NCBI GenBank assembly: GCA_000517005.1
Contig: KI911956.1
Coordinates: 204,269 to 237,253 of the forward strand
DNA length: 32,985 nucleotides
Direction: 5' to 3'
DNA from: Microvirga lupini
GTDB lineage: Bacteria > Pseudomonadota > Alphaproteobacteria > Rhizobiales > Beijerinckiaceae
Each line of letters starts with the position of its first letter. Position 1 is the stretch's first letter. Positions 18,247-28,311 of this stretch are shown one piece after another. The position numbers and the translations under genes were made by a program. The notes beneath the pieces were generated by a model. The model was not told the DNA's origin and made no database searches. It worked only from the letters and a program-made list of their open reading frames with translations.

Positions 18247-19269
18247 ATGGCGCTTCCCGATTTTTCGATGCGCAGCCTGCTTGAGGCTGGCGCTCACTTT
18301 GGCCACCAGGCCCACCGTTGGAACCCGAAGATGGGTCAGTACATCTTCGGCACCCGCAACAATATCCACATCATCGACCTCGCCCAGACGGTTCCGATGC
18401 TGCACCGCGCCCTCCAGGCCGTCAGCGACACGGTTGCCAAGGGTGGTCGCGTGCTCTTCGTCGGCACCAAGCGTCAGGCTTCCGATGCGGTTGCCGATGC
18501 GGCCAAGCGTTCGGCTCAATACTACGTGAACTCCCGCTGGCTCGGCGGCATGCTGACCAACTGGAAGACGATCTCCGGCTCGATCCAGCGCCTGCGCAAG
18601 GTCGACGAGATCCTCGCCGGTGGCGGCCAGGGTCTCACGAAGAAAGAGCGCCTCATGCTCGCCCGTGAGAAGGAGAAGCTCGAGCGCGCTCTCGGCGGTA
18701 TCAAGGACATGGGCGGCACGCCCGATCTGATCTTCGTCATCGACACCAACAAGGAGCAGCTGGCGATCCAGGAGGCCAAGCGCCTCGGCATCCCGGTGGC
18801 TGCGATTGTCGATACGAACTGCGATCCGGATGACATTGCCTTCCCGGTTCCGGCCAATGACGACGCCGGCCGCGCGATCTCGCTCTACTGCGATCTGGTC
18901 GCTCGCGCCGCTCTCGACGGCATCTCCCGCGGCGCCGGCGCCATGGGCATCGATATTGGCGAGTCCGAGAACCCGCTGGCCGAGGAGCTCCCGGCCGCTG
19001 AGACGGGGACCGCTGCCTATGAAGGCGAGCAGTTCGAGCGTCTGGCCGCTCCCCGCGGCGCTCCCGACGATCTGACCAAGCTGAACGGCGTGGGCCCGCA
19101 GCTCGAGAAGAAGCTCAACGAGGCTGGCATCTTCCACTATTGGCAGCTCGCTGCCATGCAGCCGGCCGATGCCGCCCAGCTCGACAAGGACCTGAAGCTG
19201 AACGGCCGCCTGGAGCGTGACGGCTGGATCAATCAGGCCCGCTCGATGATTGAAGCCGCTGCTGAGTAA
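18247..19269 (+). CDS. rpsB: 30S ribosomal protein S2 with a C-terminal helix-hairpin-helix extension
   Basis: The first 235 or so residues are a complete S2, opening with [20 protein letters not shown], then [12 protein letters not shown] and [16 protein letters not shown]2 usually has about 240-260 residues; this one has 340. After a Pro/Ala/Glu-rich linker, residues 274-339 form a compact domain with [20 protein letters not shown] and a second helical half, resembling the helix-hairpin-helix modules appended to several Rhizobiales proteins. CGGAGA (18232-18237) precedes the ATG. S2 binds the back of the 30S head-body junction and interacts with S1. A long S2 is, from memory, frequent in related Rhizobiales, so the tail is probably lineage-wide and not a local fusion. 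Confidence 0.96.
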   Translation: MALPDFSMRSLLEAGAHFGHQAHRWNPKMGQYIFGTRNNIHIIDLAQTVPMLHRALQAVSDTVAKGGRVLFVGTKRQASDAVADAAKRSAQYYVNSRWLGGMLTNWKTISGSIQRLRKVDEILAGGGQGLTKKERLMLAREKEKLERALGGIKDMGGTPDLIFVIDTNKEQLAIQEAKRLGIPVAAIVDTNCDPDDIAFPVPANDDAGRAISLYCDLVARAALDGISRGAGAMGIDIGESENPLAEELPAAETGTAAYEGEQFERLAAPRGAPDDLTKLNGVGPQLEKKLNEAGIFHYWQLAAMQPADAAQLDKDLKLNGRLERDGWINQARSMIEAAAE

Positions 19270-19315
19270 GCCTCACGGCGCCGCAAGATGCAGCGCCGCT
19301 TGAACGAATGATCGG

Positions 19316-19340
19316 GCCCGGCGTTCCACGAGCGCCGGGC
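19316..19340 (+). other. Strong GC-rich hairpin between rpsB and tsf
   Basis: GCCCGGCG (19316-19323) pairs exactly with CGCCGGGC (19333-19340), an eight-pair stem with a nine-base loop. It lies in the 105-base rpsB-tsf gap. What follows is TCCCTCTATG, not a T run, so it is more likely an attenuator or an mRNA-stability element than a full terminator. Confidence 0.5.
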
Positions 19341-19374
19341 TCCCTCTATGCATGAACCTTTGAAAGGAATAGCC

Positions 19375-20304
19375 ATGGCGAACATTACCGCTGCGATGGT
19401 GAAAGAGCTGCGCGAGACGACCAGCGCCGGCATGATGGACTGCAAGGCCGCGCTTGCCGAGACCAACGGCGACATGGAGGCCGCGATCGACTGGCTCCGC
19501 AAGAAGGGTCTGTCGAAGGCTGCCAAGAAGGCTGGCCGCGTGGCGGCCGAGGGCCTTGTGGCCGTCGAGTCCGCCGGTCACACCGCGACGATCCTCGAGG
19601 TCAATTCCGAGACGGACTTCGTCGCTCGCAACGACCAGTTCCAAGCCTTCGTTCGCGAAGCTGCCAAGATCGGCCTGATGGGCAACGGCACCATCGAGGC
19701 GCTCGAAGCCGCTCATTTCCCCGGTTCGCAGACCACCGTGAAGGACCGCCTGCAGGAGCTCATCGCCACCATCGGCGAGAACATGACCCTGCGCCGGATC
19801 GCCAAGCTCGAAGTGTCCAAGGGCTTGATTGCCTCCTATGTCCACAACGCGGTGAACGAGGGCCTCGGCAAGATCGGTGTTCTCGTGGCGCTCGAGTCCG
19901 AGGGCGATGTGACCGTTCTCGGCACGCTGGGCCGCCAGATCGCAATGCACGTGGCTGCCACCAATCCGGTGGCCCTCGATGCCTCCGGCGTGGACCAGGC
20001 AACCATCGAGCGCGAGAGCGCGATCCTGCGCGACAAGAACGCCGGCAAGCCGGACCACGTCATGCAGAAGATCATCGAGAGCGGCCTGAAGAGCTACTTC
20101 AAGGAAGTCACCCTCCTGGAGCAACCCTTCGTTCACGATCCTTCGAAGACCGTGACTCAGGTGCTCAAGGAAGCCGAGTCCAAGGCCGGCAAGCCGGTGA
20201 CCCTCAAGGCCTTCGCCCGCTTTGCCCTCGGCGAGGGCATCGAGAAGGAGGAAGCTCCGGATTTCGCGGCGGAAGTGGCCGCCCAGGCCGGTCTCAAGGC
20301 CTAA
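19375..20304 (+). CDS. tsf: Translation elongation factor Ts
   Basis: A 309-residue guanine nucleotide exchange factor that recycles EF-Tu. The N-terminal UBA-like domain ([20 protein letters not shown], about 1-55) and the exchange motif ETDFVARND identify it, followed by the two core repeats and the C-terminal module. The ATG at 19375 is chosen over an upstream ATG at 19348 because GAAAGGA (19362-19368) is well placed and the protein then begins as in the family. It follows rpsB, as in nearly all bacteria, and is closed by an intrinsic terminator. Confidence 0.97.
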   Translation: MANITAAMVKELRETTSAGMMDCKAALAETNGDMEAAIDWLRKKGLSKAAKKAGRVAAEGLVAVESAGHTATILEVNSETDFVARNDQFQAFVREAAKIGLMGNGTIEALEAAHFPGSQTTVKDRLQELIATIGENMTLRRIAKLEVSKGLIASYVHNAVNEGLGKIGVLVALESEGDVTVLGTLGRQIAMHVAATNPVALDASGVDQATIERESAILRDKNAGKPDHVMQKIIESGLKSYFKEVTLLEQPFVHDPSKTVTQVLKEAESKAGKPVTLKAFARFALGEGIEKEEAPDFAAEVAAQAGLKA

Positions 20305-20321
20305 ATCGAACCCAAGCAAAC

Positions 20322-20345
20322 CGGCGGCGCTTCAGCCGCCGTTTT
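20322..20345 (+). terminator. Intrinsic terminator after tsf
   Basis: CGGCGGC (20322-20328), loop GCTTCA, GCCGCCG (20335-20341), then TTTT (20342-20345). It begins 18 bases after the tsf stop and just upstream of pyrH. Because the U-run is short and pyrH starts some 30 bases later without a clear promoter, partial readthrough into pyrH is likely. Confidence 0.75.
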
Positions 20346-20376
20346 CATGAGAGGATTCGAAAAGAAAGGTCTGATG

Positions 20377-21090
20377 ATGGCAACGTTCCGGCGCATCCTG
20401 GTGAAGCTTTCGGGTGAGGCCTTGATGGCTCCCGATGGATACTGGCTCGATTCTCAGATCCTGTCCTCTCTGGCGGCCGACCTGGCTCAAGCCACCCGCG
20501 CCGGCTTTGAGATCGCCGTCGTCATCGGCGGCGGCAACATCATCCGCGGAGCCCGCATGAGCGCCGCCGGCTGGATCGACCGCCCCACCGCCGATTCCAT
20601 GGGTATGCTCGGCACGGTGATGAACTCGCTCGCTATCGAGACGGCCCTGAACGCAGCCGGTGTTCCAGCTCGGACCATGTCGGCAGTCTCCATGCCGACG
20701 ATCTGTGAAACCTATGCCCGTCAGCCGGCTCTTCACCATCTTGACAAGGGGCAGGTAGTAGTTCTGGCCGGAGGCACGGGCAATCCCTTCTTCACCACCG
20801 ACACCGCTGCCGTCCTTCGTGCCGCCGAGCTACGCTGCGACGCGGTCCTGAAGGCGACCCAGGTCGACGGCGTCTACTCGGCGGATCCGAAAAAGGATCC
20901 GAATGCGATCCGATTCGATCGCCTGACCCATGACGAGGCCATCGCCAAGGACCTGAGGGTCATGGATACGGCGGCTTTCGCTCTGGCGCGCGAGAGCAAG
21001 CTCTCGATCATCGTCGGCTCTGTGCACGCTCCGAGCTCTGTGACCGCTCTTCTTCAGGGGAAAGTGCCTTCCACGGTCGTCGCCCCTTGA
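20377..21090 (+). CDS. pyrH: UMP kinase
   Basis: A 237-residue hexameric kinase of the amino acid kinase fold that phosphorylates UMP to UDP in pyrimidine nucleotide synthesis. FRRILVKLSGEAL, with K10, is the N-terminal phosphate-binding segment. GGGNIIRG, MGMLGTVMNSLA and AGGTGNPFFTTDTAA follow as in the family, and KATQVDGVYSADPKKDPNA is diagnostic. Three in-frame ATGs exist at 20347, 20374 and 20377. AAAGG (20365-20369) is seven bases from the last, giving the usual family length, so I prefer it. It lies between tsf and frr, the standard order. Confidence 0.95.
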   Translation: MATFRRILVKLSGEALMAPDGYWLDSQILSSLAADLAQATRAGFEIAVVIGGGNIIRGARMSAAGWIDRPTADSMGMLGTVMNSLAIETALNAAGVPARTMSAVSMPTICETYARQPALHHLDKGQVVVLAGGTGNPFFTTDTAAVLRAAELRCDAVLKATQVDGVYSADPKKDPNAIRFDRLTHDEAIAKDLRVMDTAAFALARESKLSIIVGSVHAPSSVTALLQGKVPSTVVAP

Positions 21091-21161
21091 TCCAAGGGCC
21101 TTGATGCTGGACCTTGGGAAGCGTAAGCCCGTTTAAATAGTTCGCGTAAGGACAAAATCTG

Positions 21162-21722
21162 ATGGCCACGACCTTTGATCTCGCCGATGTGAAGCGCCGC
21201 ATGCAGGGCGCCATCAACGCTTTCAAGAACGACCTGGCTAGCCTGCGCACCGGGCGCGCCTCGCCGAACCTCCTCGATCCCATTCAGGTCGATGCCTATG
21301 GCTCCCTGATGCCGATCGCCCAGGTTGCCACGGTCAATGTGCCGGAGCCGCGCCTGCTGAGCGTCCAGGTCTGGGATCGGGGCATGGTGGCCGCCGTGGA
21401 GAAGGCGATCCGGGAATCGGACCTTGGTCTTAACCCGCAGACCGAGGGGCAGGTGATCCGCCTGCGCATTCCCGAGATGAACGAGCAGCGCCGCAAGGAG
21501 ATGGTGAAGGTGGCGCATAAATATGCCGAGGAAGCGCGTATTGCGGTTCGCCACGTCCGCCGCGACGGTCTCGATCTTCTCAAGAAACTTGAGAAGGATA
21601 GCGCGATCAGCGAGGATGACGGCAAGCGTCATGCCGACCAGGTTCAGAAGGCCACCGATCAATTCGTAGCCGAGATCGACAGCCTTCTCGTGGCCAAGGA
21701 AAAGGAAATCATGCACGTCTGA
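21162..21722 (+). CDS. frr: Ribosome recycling factor
   Basis: A 186-residue factor that splits the post-termination ribosome together with EF-G. The family length is about 185. The long three-helix bundle is interrupted by the small beta domain. [21 protein letters not shown], the [18 protein letters not shown] segment and [32 protein letters not shown] are conserved. AAGGA (21147-21151) precedes the ATG at 21162. The 71-base gap after pyrH is AT-richer but has no clear promoter. uppS follows after 25 bases. Confidence 0.97.
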   Translation: MATTFDLADVKRRMQGAINAFKNDLASLRTGRASPNLLDPIQVDAYGSLMPIAQVATVNVPEPRLLSVQVWDRGMVAAVEKAIRESDLGLNPQTEGQVIRLRIPEMNEQRRKEMVKVAHKYAEEARIAVRHVRRDGLDLLKKLEKDSAISEDDGKRHADQVQKATDQFVAEIDSLLVAKEKEIMHV

Positions 21723-21747
21723 TCCAGGCGTGCATCGGGACGGAAAT

Positions 21748-22515
21748 ATGAGTGGCGAAGCCAAACGGTCGGCTCCAAGCCTTGCCTGTAGAGAAGCAGG
21801 CGAGGGGATGCCTACCCATGTTGCCATCATCATGGATGGGAACGGCCGTTGGGCCGCTCAGAGAGGGCTGCCCCGCTTCGAAGGGCACCGGCGCGGGGTC
21901 GAAGCCATCCGCCGTGCCGTGCGTACCGCAGGCGATCTCGGAATCCGATACCTGACGGTCTATAGCTTCTCGGCCGAGAACTGGCGCCGCCCGGCTCAGG
22001 AAGTGTCCGATCTTATGGGCCTGCTCAAGCGGTTCGTCAGGCATGATCTGGCCGAGCTTCATTCCAATAACATCCGGGTCCGGATCATCGGTGAGCGGGA
22101 AGGCTTGGCCTCCGACATCCGTCTGCTGCTGGATGAGGCGGAGCAACTCACCCGGTCCAATACCGGCCTGACCCTCGTCATCGCCTTCAACTATGGCGGA
22201 CGTCAGGAGATCGTGAGCGCTGTGCGCGCTCTCGCGCGCAAGGTGAAGGAGGGCGTGCTCGATCCGTCCGATATCAATATGGATACAGTGGGAGCAGCCC
22301 TCGACACGCATGGCATTCCCGATCCGGACTTGGTGATCCGGACCTCGGGCGAGCAGCGGGTGTCGAATTTCCTCACTTGGCAGACGGCCTATTCCGAATT
22401 CGTTTTCCTGCCCTGCTTCTGGCCCGATTTCGACGAAGCGACGTTCAAGACCGCCATTGACGAATACTGCAGGCGTGACCGCCGTTTCGGCGGTTTGAGC
22501 GCCCGGGCGGGCTGA
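21748..22515 (+). CDS. uppS: Isoprenyl transferase (undecaprenyl diphosphate synthase)
   Basis: A 255-residue cis-prenyltransferase that extends farnesyl diphosphate to the C55 carrier lipid for peptidoglycan and O-antigen. The P-loop-like [13 protein letters not shown] includes catalytic D30. [21 protein letters not shown] and the C-terminal [19 protein letters not shown] are the other family motifs. The frame opens with GTG at 21730, but the ATG at 21748 has GGGACGGA (21737-21744) upstream and is preferred. It lies two bases before cdsA, so both are in one operon. Confidence 0.95.
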   Translation: MSGEAKRSAPSLACREAGEGMPTHVAIIMDGNGRWAAQRGLPRFEGHRRGVEAIRRAVRTAGDLGIRYLTVYSFSAENWRRPAQEVSDLMGLLKRFVRHDLAELHSNNIRVRIIGEREGLASDIRLLLDEAEQLTRSNTGLTLVIAFNYGGRQEIVSAVRALARKVKEGVLDPSDINMDTVGAALDTHGIPDPDLVIRTSGEQRVSNFLTWQTAYSEFVFLPCFWPDFDEATFKTAIDEYCRRDRRFGGLSARAG

Positions 22516-22516
22516 C

Positions 22517-23374
22517 ATGGTTGCAGACCGGCGTTCGTCCTTGCCGTCCAGCCCTAAACCAGCGCCGTCCAAGGAACTGACGACAAGGATCTTGTCTGCC
22601 CTTGTCATGATCGCCGCCGCTCTTCTGACGGCCTATTGGGGCGGATGGCCCTTTGCCCTGTTCTGGCTGGCGGCCGGCATTGCCATCATGGTGGAATGGA
22701 CGGAGATGACGGGAGCGGAGCCGCTCCGACTGGTGCAGGGCGTTCTTGCACTTGGCCTCGCCGCTCTGACCGCTCTCTTCCTCATGGATGCCAGCATTGG
22801 GCTGTTCATTGCGGTGGGGCTCTTCTTCCTGGTGACCGGCGCGCTTGTGACCCGAGGCGTGGCCAACAGGATCTGGTCGGCATCAAGCTTCCTTTACGCG
22901 GTACTGATCGTTCTCGTTCCCCCGATCGTGCGCGACCATATCGAACTCGGCATTCTCGGCCTGTTGTGGATGTTCGCCGTTGTGTGGGCAACGGATATAG
23001 CCGCGTTTTTCACGGGACGGAGCCTCGGCGGGCCGAAGCTTTGTCCGCCCATCAGCCCGAAGAAAACCTGGTCTGGATTCATTGGCGGCATCGTTGCTGC
23101 GGCCGCAGCTGGGTCTTTAGTGGCCTGGGGCGGGGAAAGGTATGGTCTGAGCCTGCCATTCGGCCTTTTAGGCATCACCATTCTCTCCGTTATCGCGTCC
23201 GTCGCCAGCCAGCTCGGAGATCTCGGCGAGTCGGCATTAAAGCGCCATTGCAACGTCAAGGATTCGAGCCATCTCATCCCGGGGCATGGTGGCGTCATGG
23301 ATCGCTTGGACGGTTTCTGGGCCGTATGCCTCATCGTCGCGGCCGCACTTTTGACCATCCATTTCACTGCATAG
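22517..23374 (+). CDS. cdsA: Phosphatidate cytidylyltransferase
   Basis: A 285-residue inner-membrane enzyme making CDP-diacylglycerol from phosphatidate and CTP, the branch point of phospholipid synthesis. Seven to eight hydrophobic segments are visible. The C-terminal signature is clear at residues 239-259, with SALKRHCNVKDS followed by HLIPGHGG. The preceding ATDIAAFFTGRSLGGPKLCPPISPKKTWSG is also typical. About 25 polar residues precede the first helix. It starts two bases after uppS and ends six bases before dxr, showing tight operon packing. Confidence 0.95.
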   Translation: MVADRRSSLPSSPKPAPSKELTTRILSALVMIAAALLTAYWGGWPFALFWLAAGIAIMVEWTEMTGAEPLRLVQGVLALGLAALTALFLMDASIGLFIAVGLFFLVTGALVTRGVANRIWSASSFLYAVLIVLVPPIVRDHIELGILGLLWMFAVVWATDIAAFFTGRSLGGPKLCPPISPKKTWSGFIGGIVAAAAAGSLVAWGGERYGLSLPFGLLGITILSVIASVASQLGDLGESALKRHCNVKDSSHLIPGHGGVMDRLDGFWAVCLIVAAALLTIHFTA

Positions 23375-23380
23375 GCATTG

Positions 23381-24562
23381 ATGACCCGTTCCCTCACGAT
23401 TCTTGGAGCAACCGGTTCAATCGGGCGCTCGACAGCCGATGTCGTCCTGGCTCATCGGGACGAGTTTCGTGTTGAAGCGGTCGTCGGTGGGCGCAATGCC
23501 GCTGCGTTGGCGCAAGTCGCTCAGCGGCTCGGAGCCAAATTCGCCGCTCTGGCCGATGAAAGTGGCAGCGAGGCATTAAAGCAAGCCTTGTCTGGGACCG
23601 GAATCGAGAGTGGCGCAGGGTGCTCCGCCGTTCTCGAGGCTGTCGAGCGAGACGCCGACACCGTACTGGCCGCCATCAGCGGGACAGCCGGTTTGGCTCC
23701 AACTCATGCGGCGTTGAAGCCGGGCAGGCGGATTGCTCTTGCCAACAAGGAGAGCCTCGTGTGTGCGGGCAGCGCCTTCATGACCGATGCCCGCCGCCTC
23801 GGCGTCGAGATCATGCCAGTGGATTCCGAGCATAACGCCCTGGATCATGCTCTTGCGGCTGGCTTCAACAGGGATGTGGAAAAGGCGGTGATAACCGCAT
23901 CCGGCGGCCCCTTTCGCACCTGGACCCGGGAACGCATAGCAAAAGCCAATGCCAAGGAGGCTTCGGCCCATCCGGTCTGGTCCATGGGATCGAAGATCAA
24001 CATCGACTCGGCCACATTGATGAACAAGGGACTCGAGCTGATCGAGGCGCACCACCTGTTCGATCTTGAGGCGGAGCGTCTCGATGTCCTGGTTCATCCA
24101 GAGGCGATCGTCCATGGCCTCGTTCAGTGGAACGATGGCGCCATCACGGCCGGTCTCGCCCTGCCGGATATGAAGGTTCCGATCGCCAACGCCCTGCGCG
24201 ATCAGGGGCGTTTGACGATGGACCTGCCCCGTCTCGATCTCGCCGCGATTGGTCGATTAAGCTTCGAGCGGCCTGACGAAGGACGTTTCCCGTGCCTGTC
24301 TCTGGCCAAGGCTGCACTCAAAGCCGGAGGGGCAATGCCCACGGTTCTGAATGCTGCCAACGAGATCGCGGTCGAGGCCTATATGGCAGATCAAATCAAA
24401 TTTTACGATATTTCAGAAGTGGTTGAGATCGTTTGCTCAACTTTCTCAAGAAGAAGTATTTCTGCGCCGGCCACAGTGGCGGACGCTCTAGGCATCGATC
24501 AGGAGGCCCGGCAAGCGGCGCAGCAACTCATTCGGGACTATGCCGAAACGACGCGGCTCTAG
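23381..24562 (+). CDS. dxr: 1-deoxy-D-xylulose-5-phosphate reductoisomerase
   Basis: A 393-residue NADPH-dependent enzyme of the MEP isoprenoid pathway, which feeds the uppS product upstream in the same cluster. GATGSIG (9-15) binds NADPH. The active-site segments are NKESLVCAG, MPVDSEHNAL, TASGGPFRTW and HPVWSMGSKINIDSATLMNKGLE. The frame has a TTG one codon earlier at 23378; the ATG at 23381 gives MTRSLTILGATGS, as in the family. rseP begins about 20 bases after the TAG. The cdsA-dxr-rseP-bamA order is widespread in proteobacteria. Confidence 0.96.
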   Translation: MTRSLTILGATGSIGRSTADVVLAHRDEFRVEAVVGGRNAAALAQVAQRLGAKFAALADESGSEALKQALSGTGIESGAGCSAVLEAVERDADTVLAAISGTAGLAPTHAALKPGRRIALANKESLVCAGSAFMTDARRLGVEIMPVDSEHNALDHALAAGFNRDVEKAVITASGGPFRTWTRERIAKANAKEASAHPVWSMGSKINIDSATLMNKGLELIEAHHLFDLEAERLDVLVHPEAIVHGLVQWNDGAITAGLALPDMKVPIANALRDQGRLTMDLPRLDLAAIGRLSFERPDEGRFPCLSLAKAALKAGGAMPTVLNAANEIAVEAYMADQIKFYDISEVVEIVCSTFSRRSISAPATVADALGIDQEARQAAQQLIRDYAETTRL

Positions 24563-24582
24563 AGCGCGCGAAAGGGACGATG

Positions 24583-25746
24583 ATGGATTTTCTCACGATG
24601 ATGAGCGGTGCAACGGGCTCCCTGTTCCTGACCCTGATCTCCTTCCTTGTGGTTCTCACGGTCGTCGTGTTCATCCACGAGTTCGGCCATTTCTGGGTCG
24701 GACGACTCTGTGGTGTTGGCGTGACAGCCTTTTCCATCGGCTTCGGGCGTGAGCTGATAGGCTGGACTGACAGGAAGGGTACCCGCTGGAAGATCTCCGC
24801 GATTCCCCTCGGTGGTTACGTCAAATTTGTCGGTGATCTCAACGCGGCCAGCGTTCCCGACCAGGATCAGCTCGATCGTATGCCCTTAGAGCAGCGGGCA
24901 ATCAGTTTTCCACATCAGAATGTGGCCAAGCGTGCAGCCATCGTCGCGGCGGGCCCGATCGCCAATTTCATTCTGGCCATCGCTATTTTCGCCGGTTTCA
25001 ACTACTTCAATGGCCGCCAGGTCCTGGAGTCGAGGATCGAGGCGGTCCAACCTGGAAGTGCGGCCGAGAAGGCGGGCTTCCAGCCCAAGGATCTGATCCT
25101 GACCGTCGATGGCCGGCAGATCCAGACCTTTGCTGACATGCAACTCATTGTGAGCTCCAGCGCCGGAGAGCCCCTTGAGTTTACGGTCGAGCGCAACGGG
25201 CAGACTGTTTCCCTTACGGCAACTCCAAACTTCGTCGAGAGGACCAGCCCCTTCGGTAAGCAGCGCATCGGACTTCTCGGGGTCGAGGCTTCAAGGGACC
25301 CTTCCGCGATCAAGCGTCTGACCTATTCCCCTTGGGGAGCAGTCAAGGCGGCCGTGGTAGAAACCTGGAATCTCGTCGAGCGAACCCTCAACTTCATCCG
25401 TCGGCTCGTCATGGGCTGGGAATCGGCAGATCAGCTCTCAGGCCCCATTGGAATCGCCCGGGCGTCAGGGACGGCCTTCGACATCGGAGGGGTCTATAGC
25501 CTGGTTAGTCTGATCGGCTTCATGTCGGTCTCGATCGGTCTCATTAACCTTTTCCCCATTCCGCTGCTGGATGGGGGCCATCTTCTGTTCTATGCCATTG
25601 AGGCGGTTCGCGGGCGTCCTTTGAGCGAAAAAGCCCAGGAAATCGGCTTTAGAATCGGGTTTGCCCTGGTGGCGATGCTCATGCTCTTCGCCACTTGGAA
25701 TGATCTTGTTCACCTTGGCACCAGTTTTCTGGCCCAGGGATCGTGA
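24583..25746 (+). CDS. rseP: Site-2 zinc metalloprotease RseP
   Basis: A 387-residue intramembrane protease of family M50B. HEFGH (32-36) in the first membrane helix supplies two zinc ligands and the catalytic glutamate, and NLFPIPLLDGGH near the C terminus supplies the aspartate ligand. A PDZ domain lies at about residues 140-210 (IEAVQPGSAAEKAGFQPKDLI); only one is evident, against two in E. coli. The frame is open from 24433, inside dxr. Adjacent ATGs at 24580 and 24583 are both possible; AAGGG (24572-24576) fits 24583 better. It probably cleaves anti-sigma factors or leftover signal peptides; the substrate is not shown. Confidence 0.95.
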   Translation: MDFLTMMSGATGSLFLTLISFLVVLTVVVFIHEFGHFWVGRLCGVGVTAFSIGFGRELIGWTDRKGTRWKISAIPLGGYVKFVGDLNAASVPDQDQLDRMPLEQRAISFPHQNVAKRAAIVAAGPIANFILAIAIFAGFNYFNGRQVLESRIEAVQPGSAAEKAGFQPKDLILTVDGRQIQTFADMQLIVSSSAGEPLEFTVERNGQTVSLTATPNFVERTSPFGKQRIGLLGVEASRDPSAIKRLTYSPWGAVKAAVVETWNLVERTLNFIRRLVMGWESADQLSGPIGIARASGTAFDIGGVYSLVSLIGFMSVSIGLINLFPIPLLDGGHLLFYAIEAVRGRPLSEKAQEIGFRIGFALVAMLMLFATWNDLVHLGTSFLAQGS

Positions 25747-25839
25747 CAAGGACGCCACGCTATTCAAAAATTGGTACTCTGTTGTGGATGTGCCGTTTGC
25801 AATAACGGCGAAAGTTTGTACAAGCGGTCCACACGGATA

Positions 25840-25865
25840 AGGTTGGGGGCATTCGTCTCCAACCT
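25840..25865 (+). other. Hairpin in the bamA leader
   Basis: AGGTTGG (25840-25846) pairs exactly with CCAACCT (25859-25865) around a 12-base loop. It is in the 166-base gap between rseP and bamA. No convincing promoter pair is seen in the gap, so bamA may be read from the upstream operon. A role of the hairpin is not shown. Confidence 0.35.
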
Positions 25866-25912
25866 GCGGGGCCTTCCTCGCTAGGGACAGAATATAAAGA
25901 ACGGGCCAGTTG

Positions 25913-28306
25913 ATGATGTCGACGACCAAGCCTCGCCGGAAAAAGCCGGCCACTACCGCCATTGTCGCGATCAGCGCGCTGATGGCCGGGATTACTGCCG
26001 CGGAGAGCGCCTTCGCGCAGCAGGTGGCCCCGGGGAATCGCCGCGCTTCGGCTGCTCAGGGTCCCATCGTCAACCGGGTGGTGATCGAAGGTAACAAGAG
26101 GGTCGAGAAGGCCCTGATCGAGGATCAGCTGCAGGCTCGGGCCCGCGCGCCCTACAACCAGGCCGCCGTGGACGCCGACGTCCAGCGAATCCTTGAAGTC
26201 TATCGCCGTTCGGGGCGCGGTCTTGCTCAGGTGACCCCCCGTCTGGTCGATCTGCCCAATGGAACGGTCGATGTGGTCTACACCATCAACGAGGGTGACA
26301 AGACTGGCGTGAAGGAAATCCGGTTCGTCGGCAACAACCAGGTGTCGTCCAGCCGTTTGCGCGGCGTCATGCAGACCACCGAGACGAATCTTCTCAGCTT
26401 CCTCAAGAGCACCGACGTATACGATCCGGACCGTCTCTCGAACGATCTGGACCTCATCCGCCGGTACTACCTGAAGAACGGCTACGCCGACTATCGTCTC
26501 GTCTCCAGCGACGTTCAGTTCGATGCCAATGCCGGCGGCTACGTCATTACCATCGCCGTCGAAGAGGGTGAGCAGTACCGGTTCGGCAGCGTGAGCGTCG
26601 ATCCCCGGATCTCCGGCGTCGATCCTCAGGCCGTGCGCAGGGGGATCACGACCTCCGAAGGCTCGATCTATAACGCCGAAGCTGTCGAGAAGTCGGTTCA
26701 GGCGCTGACCACTGATGTCGGTCGTCAAGGCAATCCATTCGCTCAGGTGCGTCCGGTCGGCACGCGCGATCCTTCGACCCGCACGGTCAACATCGCCTAT
26801 GTGGTCGAGGAAGGTCCGCGAATCTACATCGAGCGCATCAATGTGCGCGGCAACAGCCGTACCCGCGACTACGTGATCCGTCGCGAGTTCGAACTTGGCG
26901 AGGGCGATGCCTACAATCAGGTGCTGGTTGATCGCGCTGAGCGCCGCCTGAACAACCTCGGTTACTTCAAGCGCGTTCGTATCTCCAACGAGCCGGGCTC
27001 ATCGGCCGACCGCGTGGTCGTGAACGTGGATGTCGAGGATCAGTCCACCGGTTCGTTCGCCATTTCGGGCGGCTACTCGACGGCTGATGGCTTCATCGGC
27101 GAAGTGTCGGTCACCGAGACCAACTTCTTGGGCCGCGGCCAGTTCGTCCGTCTCGCCGGCCAGCTTGGCCAGCGCGCTCACGGTATCGACTTCTCGTTCA
27201 CCGAGCCGTACTTCCTCGGCTACCGGATGTCGGCCGGTATCGACCTGTTCTCGAAGTTCAGCGACCAGACCCGGTATTCCCGTTACGAGAACCGCATGAC
27301 CGGCGGTACGCTGCGCCTCGGTCTTCCGATGACGGAAGAGTTCACGCTCACCGCACGTTACTCGCTCTATCAGCAGTCTCTGGACATCCCGAACGACACC
27401 GATCAGCCCTATAATGACTGCTCGGTTCCGATCCCGGGCTATACACAGCTAAATGCTGATGGAACGCCGAACCGCCAGTTCTGCGAAGGCAACGGTGAGG
27501 CTTCCCTGGCGATCAAGGAATCGCAGGGCGATACGATCACTTCGCTCGCGGGCCTGACGTTCAACTACAACACGCTCGACAGCATCCGCGATCCGCGTAA
27601 TGGCTTCTACTCCGAAGTTAAGACGGACTTCGCCGGTCTTGGCGGCGACTCGCATTACTTCCGGGTCACCGGCGATGCTCGCTACTACCGCGAGCTGTTC
27701 GAGGATGTCGTCGGTATCGCCCGCATTCAGGGCGGCCACATCATGGGCTACGGCGACAATGGTAATGGCCTCGGACAGGGCGGCGATCTGCGCATCGTCG
27801 ATCACTTCTTCATGGGGCCCTCGCTGGTCCGCGGCTTCGCCCCGAACGGCATCGGTCCGCGGGACATTTCGAGCCTTGACAGCCGGGCGAACGCCATCGG
27901 TGGCACCACCTATTTCGGCGGCACGCTCGAAGTGCAGTTCCCAATCTGGGGTCTGCCGCGTGAACTGGGTCTGAAGGGTGCGGTCTTCGCTGATGCCGGT
28001 ACGCTCTACGGCTACGACGGACCGACCACCTTCGACGTGAACGGCAACAGCATCATCGACGGCTTCTCCGGAACATGCACGCGCGATGCGACCTCGACCA
28101 CAACGCAGGAGTGCATCGAGGTTCTCGACAGCAAGAAGATCCGCTCCTCCGTCGGTGCCTCGATCCTGTGGACCTCGCCGCTCGGTCCGATCCGCTTTGA
28201 CTACGCGATTGCCCTCTCGAAGGAAGAGGGTGTTTGGAGAGATGGCGTTCGGGTCGGTGCCGACCGCACTCAGGCCTTCCGCTTCACTGGCGGCACGCGC
28301 TTCTAA
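25913..28306 (+). CDS. bamA: Outer membrane protein assembly factor BamA
   Basis: A 797-residue Omp85 protein that folds and inserts beta-barrels into the outer membrane. A basic N terminus (PRRKK) precedes a hydrophobic stretch and a likely cleavage after AFA (33-35). POTRA domains follow, the first starting at [20 protein letters not shown], to about residue 380. The C-terminal 16-strand barrel includes LVRGF in the inward loop 6 and ends with phenylalanine, the barrel sorting residue. Two outer-loop segments each contain a cysteine pair. TTG at 25910 and ATGs at 25913 and 25916 are possible starts. It lies between rseP and lpxD, the conserved envelope order. Confidence 0.96.
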   Translation: MMSTTKPRRKKPATTAIVAISALMAGITAAESAFAQQVAPGNRRASAAQGPIVNRVVIEGNKRVEKALIEDQLQARARAPYNQAAVDADVQRILEVYRRSGRGLAQVTPRLVDLPNGTVDVVYTINEGDKTGVKEIRFVGNNQVSSSRLRGVMQTTETNLLSFLKSTDVYDPDRLSNDLDLIRRYYLKNGYADYRLVSSDVQFDANAGGYVITIAVEEGEQYRFGSVSVDPRISGVDPQAVRRGITTSEGSIYNAEAVEKSVQALTTDVGRQGNPFAQVRPVGTRDPSTRTVNIAYVVEEGPRIYIERINVRGNSRTRDYVIRREFELGEGDAYNQVLVDRAERRLNNLGYFKRVRISNEPGSSADRVVVNVDVEDQSTGSFAISGGYSTADGFIGEVSVTETNFLGRGQFVRLAGQLGQRAHGIDFSFTEPYFLGYRMSAGIDLFSKFSDQTRYSRYENRMTGGTLRLGLPMTEEFTLTARYSLYQQSLDIPNDTDQPYNDCSVPIPGYTQLNADGTPNRQFCEGNGEASLAIKESQGDTITSLAGLTFNYNTLDSIRDPRNGFYSEVKTDFAGLGGDSHYFRVTGDARYYRELFEDVVGIARIQGGHIMGYGDNGNGLGQGGDLRIVDHFFMGPSLVRGFAPNGIGPRDISSLDSRANAIGGTTYFGGTLEVQFPIWGLPRELGLKGAVFADAGTLYGYDGPTTFDVNGNSIIDGFSGTCTRDATSTTTQECIEVLDSKKIRSSVGASILWTSPLGPIRFDYAIALSKEEGVWRDGVRVGADRTQAFRFTGGTRF

Positions 28307-28311
28307 TCGGG

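Noticed and set aside
25747-25912. Envelope-stress (RpoE/Cpx-type) promoter before bamA
   Set aside because: No recognisable -35/-10 pair of that type. TTTGCA with TACAAG 17 bases on is too poor a match to call.
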